DNA of 64,000 bases, taken from Alcanivoracaceae bacterium (GTDB taxonomy: Bacteria > Pseudomonadota > Gammaproteobacteria > Pseudomonadales > Alcanivoracaceae). The notes beneath the pieces are model-generated. The model searched no databases. It saw only the letters and a list, made by a program, of their open reading frames with translations, and was not told the origin of the DNA. The stretch is taken from assembly GCA_023146255.1 (NCBI GenBank), contig JAGLCJ010000008.1:124001-188000 (forward strand), read 5' to 3'. Positions within the stretch are counted from its first letter, which is position 1. Every line of letters starts with the position of its first letter. The position numbers and the translations under genes were made by a program. Positions 52,309-60,274 of the stretch are shown here, piece after piece.

Positions 52309-53055
52309 TCAGGCCAGGCGGCGAATCTGATAGGCCAGCTCACGGCGCTGCAGGCCTCCGGCGGTATCCGGATGTTCGTACAGATGCCGGCGCAACAACG
52401 CACTGTCCACTGCCTGACGTGACGACACGATCACGGCATTGTGACAGTCCTCGGTAGATAACCGGAACCGTTCGGCCCAGCCACGACGGGCAGCATCCTC
52501 GCTGGCCCAGCTGTCGCGATACTCGCTCCAGTCACCGAAGTTCATCACCAGATAACCGTCCGCTGTCACCAGTTTCGTCAGCGCCTGACACCAGTCAGCA
52601 TCGGCCGTCAAAGCCCGGGTCACGGTGGTGTCGTGCGGGGCAAAAAGGTCCTCAATCACCAGGTCGAACGGTTCGCCCTGATACTGTTCGACAAAAGCGG
52701 TGGCATTCATGCAATGGCATTCCACCCCGGCCGCCTCAATACCGAAAAACTGCTTCGCCACCTGGACATGTAGCGGATCCAGATCCACTGCGACGATTTT
52801 CTCCGGGGCGCAGAACCGTAACAGCGGCGCCACCACACTGCCCCCGCCCAAGCCAAGAATCAGCACCCGACGAATTCTCTCAGGCTCCCGAAAGAAAACC
52901 GGCAACCAGAGAAGATCCCAGACACTGCCGGTAAACAGCCGGTCAGGATGATATTCGGAATGCTGCACGCCGTTGGCATAGAGCCTCAGTGTTTTGCCAT
53001 GACTGCGCACCTCGTACTGCACATCATCGCGCTCGGCACGCCAGACCACCGCCAT
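52309..53055 (-). CDS. Spermidine-synthase-fold methyltransferase-like protein
   Basis: A 248-residue protein with the Rossmann core of the SpeE family: VLILGLGGGSVVAPLLRF (glycine-rich nucleotide loop), IVAVDLDPLHVQVAKQFFG, VIEDLFAPH and YLVMNFGDW. The polyamine-site signature of true spermidine synthases (the gatekeeping GGGDG plus D-x-x-D pattern) is not intact, so it is probably not SpeE itself. The ATG at 53055 overlaps the DUF748 stop by one base (TGATG), so the two are coupled. Confidence 0.75.
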   Translation of the reverse strand: MAVVWRAERDDVQYEVRSHGKTLRLYANGVQHSEYHPDRLFTGSVWDLLWLPVFFREPERIRRVLILGLGGGSVVAPLLRFCAPEKIVAVDLDPLHVQVAKQFFGIEAAGVECHCMNATAFVEQYQGEPFDLVIEDLFAPHDTTVTRALTADADWCQALTKLVTADGYLVMNFGDWSEYRDSWASEDAARRGWAERFRLSTEDCHNAVIVSSRQAVDSALLRRHLYEHPDTAGGLQRRELAYQIRRLA

Positions 53056-56000
53056 CAACGCGCTCCGAGGCTGAGGACGACGCCGCTCAGGGCGGCCTCG
53101 CTGTCGAGCGTGGCGCTGACAATAAACAGACGCTCACCATCCAGACCGAACTCGTCCACCAGAATCGTCTTACTGCGCTGCGCCCGGGCTGCTGCCAGCT
53201 CGTTAAGGCGACCGCTGTCCAGTGCATCTGCATCACGCTGCGCCAATGCGACAAAGGCACGCTCAGTCACGATCCGGTCGCGCTGTTCGCGATCATCAAT
53301 AACGGTATCATCGAGCAACAGCTCAGCGCGTTCTCCGGTCGTCTCGCGGTAACGATTCTGCACCGCCCGGCGGAAATCACGATCATCCAGTGCAAGTTCC
53401 AGTCCGTTCCATTGCTCCGGCATCAACTGCCGGCCAAGCAGCAATGCTGCCAGCGGCAAGCGATCCGCTTGCTGCGCAGAACCGGACAGGTTCATCAGCA
53501 GTGACGGACGCTCGCCAAGCAGCTGCGCCAGCGTCGCTATCTGAGTGCGTCCCGCCGCTGTGGGCACATTATCGCCCGGCACAAAATCAATATGATTGAG
53601 CTCCTCCCCCCCGGCCAGCGACGCAAGCGCCGAGAAAGGAGACGTGGCCGCCTTGACCATGACATTGGTGATGGCGCGCAGAATAATGCCACTGACACTG
53701 ACCGACGGATCGTTCAGATCGCCGGTTGCCTTGACCGGCAGATCAATCATGCCGCTGCGATCACGCAGCACGGCAAGACCAAGTTTGATCGGCGCCTTCA
53801 ACGCCTCATCACTGGGCACACTGTCGCCAAGGAAAAAATTGGCGGCGCGGATACGGCTTTCGCTATCCAGCATGGAGCCATCTATGGCGATTCGACTGTC
53901 CAGCGCCAATTGACCACTCTCCACCGCATAGCCGAGATACTGTCCGGTAAACGGCGTCACGCTGGTCATGTCATAGCCGCTCATGACGATGGTCAGATCC
54001 ATCTGCGGCAGTTCCGCCAGCGGTGCAATCTTGCCACGCACCGCAAACGGACTGGTCTGATCAAGACGGGCGCTCAGATTTACATCGGCTTTGCGGCGTG
54101 GGTCAGAACTCAAGCCACGTACTTCGCCATCCAGACGATACAACCCGACCCGGAAAGCTGGTGACAATGACCGATCAATATGGACCAGCTCACCATTGCG
54201 CACACGCAGGCTACCGATATCGAGACGCCAGGATTGACTCTCTGTCTCCACCTTGCTCGAAGGGCCCGGCTGTTCAGATGCCGGCACAGAGATACGCACG
54301 GATACATCATTTCCACCGTCATCAATCAGCGACCGGGCCCGCAAATCGGCCAGCGTGACGGCATCGATGTTGAGTCGGGATTCAAGCAGCGACAGGGCGA
54401 TGTCATCCAGTGACAAGGAGCTGAAAGCAAGCAACGGACTACCATTCGATTCCTGCAGATTCAGGCCAGTGACAACCAGCTGGCCGCTGATGCGGGTGTC
54501 GACTGACTTGGCTGCGCTGCCGTCAGCCCCCTCGTCAACACGCGCGACAGCACCATGCTCGATGGTCAGATTTGCCGCCAGCTCGCCGGCGGACAACGTG
54601 ACTGCCGCACTGTCCTGTATCCAGCCTTGCATGGCTGCCAACGGCAATGTGCTTACCTCACTGCGCAACGTCACCGCCAGTGGCTCAATGCTGCCTTCGC
54701 CACTGAGTTGCACCCGGCCAGTTTCAGCAACCGTGATATCGCCGGTTAACGAGAACACCTCGTCGCGATTGAAAGCGGCCTGCTCGAGCACAAGATTGAT
54801 TGGCGTCAACACCAGCGTTGCCGGCTCGGCAAGCGTCTCGTCGATTACCGTCACACCGGCGTCGGCAAGCTCAAGACGGGCGAGCAGAACCTGCCACGGT
54901 TTGCCTGCTTCTTCCGCTTCTTCCGCTTCTTCTGCAGCTACACTGTCACCGGCAACAACCTGCTCCGGCGTACCGTCTTGCTCTGCGGAAACCGGCAATG
55001 GCTCGTTCTGCTCGGCCGCGACCGGCGCAAACAGCTGCTGCAGATGCAGACCGTCATTGCGCAGACGGACGTCCACCTCCAGCCCTCGCAGCAGCAATCG
55101 CTCAATGCCAACCTGCCGGGCAATGCTATCGACCTCGACACCACTGAGCTCCAGCAGCGGCAGGCTCAACACCGCCTGCTCCAGCTGAGGATCACGGATC
55201 TCCAGATTGGTCAGCGTAATACCGCCCTCACTCAACCGCAGGCGACCATCAGGATCGGCCTCGAACCGGTAATCCGAGGCAATATCCAGCGTCGCCGACG
55301 GCACCCGGAAGGCAACCTGATGCTGGAAGAATTCGGCAAACGGTGACAGGTCCACACCACTTAATGACAACCGGCCTGCCGCGATTACCGGATCAAACGC
55401 CACCGAGCCGGCCCAGTCGAGACGACCGCCGGCCGGGCCGGTAACAGCAAACTCGAAGGCGTTATTGCCCTGCCCGTCGGCGCGGGTAGAAAAATCCAGA
55501 ATCTGGAAGCTGACCGGTGCCAGTACCAGCTCATCCGGCTGTTCACGGGCCTCGTCACGAAAGCGGAAATCACCCTGCACCAGCAGCAGCTCGCGAAACG
55601 AGAAGCGCGGCAACAGAGTTGGCGCAGCTTCTGCCTCAGCGGCATCTGCCTCATCGGCAACGGCCAGCCTGGCAACGATGTCGTCAAAGTTGAAACTGTC
55701 CTCACCGGTCTGAACCACCCGACCGGTTGGTGCAAACAGGGAAATCTGATCGAAGTGCCAGCTCCAGCGGAACAGCGATGATAACTGGAAGTTGGCGTAG
55801 AACTCATCAAAGCCAAACAGGGTGCCGTTATCAGCGTCCTTGAGAGCAAAGCCCTGAACACTCAGTGACAATGCCAGCGGATTGAACACCACCTTTTCCA
55901 ACACCACCTGACGGCCGGTCACCTCGGACACAGTGCTCTGCAAGGTGCTGCGCAGCCACGGCGACAGCAGAAAATAGCCCAGCAGGGCATAGAGCAGCCA

Positions 56001-56069
56001 TGCGCCCACCAGTACAAGGGCGATCCGCTGCCGACGGCTGGCTTGCTGCCAGCGGGTCCTGATATCCAT
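53055..56069 (-). CDS. DUF748/AsmA-like giant envelope protein
   Basis: A 1004-residue protein with one N-terminal membrane helix (about residues 13-33, IALVLVGAWLLYALLGYFLL) and a long periplasmic region of repeated beta strands, as in AsmA-like and DUF748 proteins. Characteristic segments include VVLEKVVFNPLALSLSVQGF, LYRLDGEVRGLSSDPRRKAD, SGYDMTSVTPFTGQYLGY and INAAN-like LAALLLGRQL. A C-terminal OmpA-like segment (DRDFRRAVQNRYRETTGERA) follows. AsmA-like proteins are implicated in phospholipid transport to the outer membrane; assigning that here is inference. An EEA tandem repeat is near residue 380. The ATG has GGAG upstream. Confidence 0.85.
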   Translation of the reverse strand: MDIRTRWQQASRRQRIALVLVGAWLLYALLGYFLLSPWLRSTLQSTVSEVTGRQVVLEKVVFNPLALSLSVQGFALKDADNGTLFGFDEFYANFQLSSLFRWSWHFDQISLFAPTGRVVQTGEDSFNFDDIVARLAVADEADAAEAEAAPTLLPRFSFRELLLVQGDFRFRDEAREQPDELVLAPVSFQILDFSTRADGQGNNAFEFAVTGPAGGRLDWAGSVAFDPVIAAGRLSLSGVDLSPFAEFFQHQVAFRVPSATLDIASDYRFEADPDGRLRLSEGGITLTNLEIRDPQLEQAVLSLPLLELSGVEVDSIARQVGIERLLLRGLEVDVRLRNDGLHLQQLFAPVAAEQNEPLPVSAEQDGTPEQVVAGDSVAAEEAEEAEEAGKPWQVLLARLELADAGVTVIDETLAEPATLVLTPINLVLEQAAFNRDEVFSLTGDITVAETGRVQLSGEGSIEPLAVTLRSEVSTLPLAAMQGWIQDSAAVTLSAGELAANLTIEHGAVARVDEGADGSAAKSVDTRISGQLVVTGLNLQESNGSPLLAFSSLSLDDIALSLLESRLNIDAVTLADLRARSLIDDGGNDVSVRISVPASEQPGPSSKVETESQSWRLDIGSLRVRNGELVHIDRSLSPAFRVGLYRLDGEVRGLSSDPRRKADVNLSARLDQTSPFAVRGKIAPLAELPQMDLTIVMSGYDMTSVTPFTGQYLGYAVESGQLALDSRIAIDGSMLDSESRIRAANFFLGDSVPSDEALKAPIKLGLAVLRDRSGMIDLPVKATGDLNDPSVSVSGIILRAITNVMVKAATSPFSALASLAGGEELNHIDFVPGDNVPTAAGRTQIATLAQLLGERPSLLMNLSGSAQQADRLPLAALLLGRQLMPEQWNGLELALDDRDFRRAVQNRYRETTGERAELLLDDTVIDDREQRDRIVTERAFVALAQRDADALDSGRLNELAAARAQRSKTILVDEFGLDGERLFIVSATLDSEAALSGVVLSLGAR
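54907..54933. repeat. 9-bp tandem repeat inside the DUF748 gene
   Basis: Three copies of GCTTCTTCC on the plus strand (the third with one change), in frame, encoding a Glu-Glu-Ala repeat in the protein. Copy number could change by slippage without breaking the frame. Confidence 0.8.
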
Positions 56070-56188
56070 GGGTGGCTCCACTTCCGTACTTCCGGGGGCA
56101 GGTATTATGGGCGGCACAGCAGGCGAGGGAAAGTGAACCGGATCATTCAGGCGCGGTCAGTCACAGCAGGTGCGGGGGGCCCTCGGGC

Positions 56189-56197
56189 TGCTATACT
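56189..56197 (+). promoter_or_regulatory. Extended -10 promoter element for the 56.2-kb barrel gene
   Basis: TGCTATACT is a good extended -10 (TGN plus TATACT) 32 bp upstream of the ATG at 56229. No -35 is apparent at the expected spacing. Confidence 0.55.
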
Positions 56198-56228
56198 CCG
56201 GCCATCACAACGATAAAGGGAGATCACC

Positions 56229-56813
56229 ATGCGTCATTATTTTGTTGCTCTTGGCCTGCTCGGCTGCAGTCAGCTGGCGTTGGCAGAAACTGATCCATTT
56301 GTCTCCATGGGCCTGTTCTTCGCTCCCATGAGCGAAGTGGAAACCGACCCGGGCAGCAGCATTGACGGCAGCGGTTTCGGCGCTCGCGTCGAAGTAGGCG
56401 GCGCACTGCATGTTCACGGTGAGTACCTGCAAAGCAGCCTTGATGATAATGCCGGCGATGTGGACTTCAGCGATACACGACTTGGCATGTCCTATCGCAG
56501 TCATATGGAGAACGGATACATTCTCGCCAGCGCAGAATATGTCGGCCTGGATTTTGACGCTAATGGCGATGATCAGGGTGTCGGCGTTCATCTTGGTGCC
56601 GGTATCAACGCCGGCGACAAGGTCGCGTTGTATGGCCGTGTGGGCATGCTGGCCCTGGATGATCGGGATGGCCCGGAGATGCGTCTTGGCGTCGATGCAA
56701 AACTGCAGGAAGGCACCAGTATCTACGGTGAATACCGCACCGCCATGCTTAGCTCTGACGGCACCGACGTTGACGTGAACGACTTGCGTGTCGGCGTTCG
56801 CTTCAGCTTCTGA
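56229..56813 (+). CDS. Predicted small outer-membrane beta-barrel protein
   Basis: A 194-residue secreted protein with a signal peptide (about residues 1-19, YFVALGLLGCSQLALA). The mature protein consists of short beta strands separated by acidic loops (FVSMGLFFAPMSEV, GFGARVEVGGALHVHGEYLQ, VALYGRVGMLALDDRDGPEM) and ends in VRVGVRFSF, typical of the last barrel strand. Acidic Asp-rich loops suggest a calcium-binding or marine surface environment, as inference. A cysteine at residue 13 lies in the signal peptide but has no clean lipobox. No named family recognised. Confidence 0.7.
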   Translation: MRHYFVALGLLGCSQLALAETDPFVSMGLFFAPMSEVETDPGSSIDGSGFGARVEVGGALHVHGEYLQSSLDDNAGDVDFSDTRLGMSYRSHMENGYILASAEYVGLDFDANGDDQGVGVHLGAGINAGDKVALYGRVGMLALDDRDGPEMRLGVDAKLQEGTSIYGEYRTAMLSSDGTDVDVNDLRVGVRFSF

Positions 56814-56816
56814 TCC

Positions 56817-57626
56817 CTAACCGCGAAACTCGCCATTGGTCTGAATGCATTGCATGACATGACCAATGGCGCCTTCGCTGTCGTACAGACGAGTGTGCAC
56901 CACACCGCAACCCTGCTCTGTTAGTTGCGCATCCGAGCTGAAGCAGATCCATTCGGAAACCGGATAACGGAACAGCGACAGGCTGATGTCCGCGTTGATG
57001 CAGCCGACACCATTTCCCAGATTCAACTGCCCGGTACCATTGCCGAGATCCGATGCCATGCACACCCGGGTCAGGGGCGTTAGCGGCACGCCAGCAACAA
57101 TTTCCACCGGCACACGAATCCAGCAAGTTGCTGCACCGCGTTCATCCCACGGTGTCACCTCGCGCACCTGAACACGGGTGTGAAACCCTGGCGGAATCGG
57201 CAGGCCCTTGCCGTCAAGAAACGCCTGAATATCAAATGCCGGCAAACCCTCCGGTCCCGGCGGTGGCAACAAAGGCCGCGGCGCGTAATCCGGCAGCGTC
57301 ACCTTGCCACGCTTCTGCATCAGGGCTTCCGCCCGGGCCACAACCCTGCCGTCCGCCTCAATCTCCACCTGTAGTACCCGCAGCCGGCCGCCCTCTCGCA
57401 GCCACCGGCAGCGTACCACCAGCGCCTGCATCGGCACCGGCCGGAGCAGGTTCATGGTCAGGCGGTTGACGATAAAGTCCGGCCAGCACGCCGCCTGTTC
57501 ATCCACCACCAGCCCGAACAGGGCCGACACCGCACCGCCGTGCAACAGCGCCGGATGCCAGGGGCTGCCGGCCACCGGCGTCGGGCTGAAAGTGTCTTGA
57601 TGGCGCTGGTACAGGCATTCGGTCAT
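56817..57626 (-). CDS. TesB-like double-hotdog acyl-CoA thioesterase
   Basis: Likely hydrolyses acyl-CoA esters in the cytosol. The 269-residue protein has the thioesterase-like pattern: WHPALLHGGAVSALFGLVVDEQA in the first hotdog, NLLRPVPMQALVV, RVLQVEIEADGRVVARAEAL, and a second half ending SDAQLTEQGCGVVHTRLYDS then EGAIGHVMQ. I chose the ATG at 57626, preceded by GGAG; the longer frame has no family support. It diverges from another hotdog gene at 57787, with 160 bp shared between them. Confidence 0.82.
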   Translation of the reverse strand: MTECLYQRHQDTFSPTPVAGSPWHPALLHGGAVSALFGLVVDEQAACWPDFIVNRLTMNLLRPVPMQALVVRCRWLREGGRLRVLQVEIEADGRVVARAEALMQKRGKVTLPDYAPRPLLPPPGPEGLPAFDIQAFLDGKGLPIPPGFHTRVQVREVTPWDERGAATCWIRVPVEIVAGVPLTPLTRVCMASDLGNGTGQLNLGNGVGCINADISLSLFRYPVSEWICFSSDAQLTEQGCGVVHTRLYDSEGAIGHVMQCIQTNGEFRG

Positions 57627-57786
57627 GGCTGGCTCCGTATCGAAGCCGCGCATTCTAGCAACCGGTTTCAGATCAACCCATGACCGATTGGCCCGAGGGC
57701 CGGTTAATCGCGGACATCTGTGCTTTTCCCCGGCCCGGCGAGGGGCCAGAATAGCGACCTTTGATGAGTCCACCCGGAGAGTCACC

Positions 57787-58257
57787 GTGAGTCAGGGTAA
57801 TTATCTGCTCGACCTGTACAGCAAAGCCGGCAAGATGCCGCTCGGCAAGAAAGTGTTTTCCATGTTCTTCGCCCGCAAGGCGCCCTACTTCGCCACCATC
57901 AGCCCGGTGGTTACTGAACTGCGGCCGAATTTCTGTGAAGTGCAGTTCCCGAAACGCCGGGGCGTGGAAAACCATATCGGCACCGTCCACGTGATCGCCA
58001 TCTGCAACGCCCTGGAAATGGCCATGGGCGCTTTGGCCGAGGCGTCGATCCCGAAACATCTGCGCTGGATTCCGAAAGGCATGCAGGTGAACTATACCGC
58101 CAAGGCCACCACCGATATCCGCGTGACGGCCGAAGCCAATGCCGAAGACTGGAAGCCGGGTGACCTGCCGGTGACGGTGAAGGCATTCCGTGATGACGGC
58201 ACCGTCGTCGTTGAAGGCACGATCATGTTGTACGTGTCGGAAAAGCCGGCGAAGTAA
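57787..58257 (+). CDS. DUF4442 hotdog-fold protein
   Basis: A 156-residue single-hotdog protein without signal peptide, matching DUF4442 (relatives of acyl-CoA thioesterases): FATISPVVTELRPNFCEVQF, NHIGTVHVIAICNALEMAMG with the usual active-site neighbourhood, and VTVKAFRDDGTVVVEGTIML. The start is a GTG at 57787 with GGAGAG upstream; an ORF reading further upstream is not supported. It is divergent from the TesB-like gene and ends just before a REP-like doublet. Substrate unknown. Confidence 0.8.
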   Translation: MSQGNYLLDLYSKAGKMPLGKKVFSMFFARKAPYFATISPVVTELRPNFCEVQFPKRRGVENHIGTVHVIAICNALEMAMGALAEASIPKHLRWIPKGMQVNYTAKATTDIRVTAEANAEDWKPGDLPVTVKAFRDDGTVVVEGTIMLYVSEKPAK

Positions 58258-58260
58258 TCG

Positions 58261-58314
58261 CCGCCGGTCGGCCGCTCCTGCACAAACCGCAGGAGCCGTC
58301 GACCGACGGCGAAG
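58261..58314. repeat. REP-like doublet, copy C (opposite unit arrangement)
   Basis: Here the two units face the other way: CGGTCGGCCGCTCCTGC, a short spacer, then GCAGGAGCCGTCGACCGACGGCGA. The central GCTCCTGC/GCAGGAGC pair forms an 8-bp inverted repeat. It belongs to the same family as 30875 and 39301 and again follows a stop codon closely. Confidence 0.75.
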
Positions 58315-58336
58315 CTTTTCTGTCTGAAATCTTCAA

Positions 58337-59512
58337 TCAGTACTCGAAGTAACGCGCCTTCAGTGTCACCCCGGAATAACCGAACAGTCCCGCTCGCAGC
58401 ATGATCTGGTAGGTGCCCGGACCATACAGCACGCAGGTTTCGTTGTTACCTGACCCGGTGTCACGGCAGTCATACTTCCATACCGATACATCGCCCTCGC
58501 GACGCACATACAGGTCGGCATTGCCGCTGCCACCACGGCTGCTGATTTCCACCTGACCCACCGCCAGCTCCGGCACGGTAATGGTGTAACGTTTCTCCGA
58601 GTAGATGCTGCTGCCGAGGGATTCCTGCAGGATCGTGCTCCAGGCGCCGGTGGCATCTTTCAGCAAACGTGCCTGCTCGGAATTGAGCAGGGCATTCAGG
58701 CGCGCACCACCGGGATAGAAATCTGCGCTATAGCCGCCATCCAGCATGTCCTTTGCCCAGGCCACGGCAAAATCACGCAGGGCGACAATATTTCTGTCGA
58801 CCGGAAAGCCGCAGGCAATCTGCGCCAGAATATCGGTGTTATTGCCTTCCGAATCGACATGGGTGGAACGATCCGTCAATTTGATGCCGACATACTGCCG
58901 CGGCAGATTTCGCAACGCCCCCTGAGTGTCATTGAAGGTATTGCACAGCGAGCCATTGGCCGTGACGGCGCGCACCGGAATAGACGTCGGCGCCAGTGCA
59001 TCCATTACCCGACCGAACGGGCCGAAGGCATTGACCGGATCGAGCAACACCAGCCCGCGCAGATTGCCGGCATTGCCGGTCTGCACCAGCCGCTCGGCGA
59101 TCAGGCTGACATGCAGACCGCCGGCAGAATGGCCGGACAGCACCAGTGCGGCCGGAAACGGTCGACCATCCGGCGGCGACGGCGGATTGCTGGCCAGCAC
59201 ATCGGCGACGCGCACTGCCAGATCGCCGGCGCCACCACTCATCGGTGCATTGATGCTGAGCACCAGCATGCCCTGATTCATCAACGCCACACCGAGATCA
59301 CGATAATTGCCGCCACCGCGGGTAAAGCCGTGCTGCAAATAGACCGCACCAATGGCCGGACCATTCGGCAGATACCAGTCGCCGTTATAGATTTCACCGT
59401 TGAAAGAAACGCTGTCATTGATCACCGTACCGGACGGCGTTTGCAGAACAACGACCTGAGCGCTGGCCCATGGTGCCAACAGCAGCAGTAACATCAGATA
59501 TAGAGTTTTCAT
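58337..59512 (-). CDS. Secreted alpha/beta hydrolase with C-terminal PPC-like domain
   Basis: A 391-residue protein with a signal peptide (about residues 1-18, MLLLLLAPWASA). The hydrolase core has LQHGFTRGGGNYRD (oxyanion region), the nucleophile Ser129 in LSGHSAGGLHVS, and LVLLDPVNAFGP. The C-terminal 90 residues (QVEISSRGGSGNADLYVRRE then CVLYGPGTYQIMLRAG) match a bacterial pre-peptidase C-terminal domain, usually a surface or substrate-binding module. Substrate (ester, lipid or amide) is not determinable. Confidence 0.78.
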   Translation of the reverse strand: MKTLYLMLLLLLAPWASAQVVVLQTPSGTVINDSVSFNGEIYNGDWYLPNGPAIGAVYLQHGFTRGGGNYRDLGVALMNQGMLVLSINAPMSGGAGDLAVRVADVLASNPPSPPDGRPFPAALVLSGHSAGGLHVSLIAERLVQTGNAGNLRGLVLLDPVNAFGPFGRVMDALAPTSIPVRAVTANGSLCNTFNDTQGALRNLPRQYVGIKLTDRSTHVDSEGNNTDILAQIACGFPVDRNIVALRDFAVAWAKDMLDGGYSADFYPGGARLNALLNSEQARLLKDATGAWSTILQESLGSSIYSEKRYTITVPELAVGQVEISSRGGSGNADLYVRREGDVSVWKYDCRDTGSGNNETCVLYGPGTYQIMLRAGLFGYSGVTLKARYFEY

Positions 59513-59672
59513 CGCCTACGCTTCCCTGTGTTGTTATGGTTGCCGACAGTAATTCACGGCTCTGTGCGGGACTTGACGAGACTACAGTGACCAGCAAGTC
59601 ACACTTGACGTGAAGAAACACGCCATCCTGACACCACAGCACCAATTCACTGAAATATAAGGCTTTTTCATT

Positions 59673-60215
59673 ATGGCAACCGGCGCCACCCTGTATGTTT
59701 TTCGTATTGATCTGGCCGATCAGGATCGCAACCAGTACGGCAGCCACTCTCTCAAGGTGGCCCGGCACCCGTCGGAAACCGCTGAACGAATGGTGGCCCG
59801 GGTACTGGCCTGGTGCCTGCACGCCGATGAGCGCCTCAGTTTCGGCAAGGGCCTGTCGAATCCTGAAGAAGCCGATCTCTGGCTGCACGATGACGGCGGC
59901 GATGTGGTGCACTGGATTGAAGTGGGTGAACCGGAACCTGAGCGGCTGAAAAAAGCGGCACGTCAGGGACGTAGAGTCTCCGTGCTCGGCTATCTGCGCA
60001 GTCAGCCAATCTGGTGGCAAAAACAGGGCGGCGCGATTCGCCAGCTGAAAGGTGTCAGCGTGCAAACCCTGCCGTGGGAAGTGATTCAGCAACTGGCCAC
60101 AGACTTGCCTCGCCAGATCAGCTGGCAGGTGATGATCAGCGAAGGGATGCTCTACATAACCCGGGAAGACGGCAGTACCGTGGAGTGCCCGCTGGAAACG
60201 CTTCATCAGGGCTGA
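59673..60215 (+). CDS. yaeQ: YaeQ family protein
   Basis: A 180-residue protein matching YaeQ over its length: ATLYVFRIDLADQDRNQYG, KVARHPSETAERMVARVLAW, DERLSFGKGLSNPEEADLW, HWIEVGEPEPERLKKAARQG and PIWWQKQGG. It has a nuclease-like fold but no proven enzymatic activity that I know of. The ATG follows an AT-rich stretch with weak Shine-Dalgarno character. It precedes a DUF2817 gene by 59 bp. Confidence 0.9.
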   Translation: MATGATLYVFRIDLADQDRNQYGSHSLKVARHPSETAERMVARVLAWCLHADERLSFGKGLSNPEEADLWLHDDGGDVVHWIEVGEPEPERLKKAARQGRRVSVLGYLRSQPIWWQKQGGAIRQLKGVSVQTLPWEVIQQLATDLPRQISWQVMISEGMLYITREDGSTVECPLETLHQG

Positions 60216-60274
60216 GCTGTCGCCGCGACAGAAATCCGGCTACGCTGGTCTGCCAGAGTGTGCCGTGCCGCATT

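Noticed and set aside
52309..53055. Calling the SpeE-fold protein spermidine synthase
   Set aside because: The Rossmann motif is present but the polyamine-binding signature is not intact and no speD or other polyamine gene is near.
60014..60274. N-terminal extension of the DUF2817 frame through yaeQ
   Set aside because: It lies in another frame of yaeQ and has no family match; the ATG at 60275 gives the expected length.
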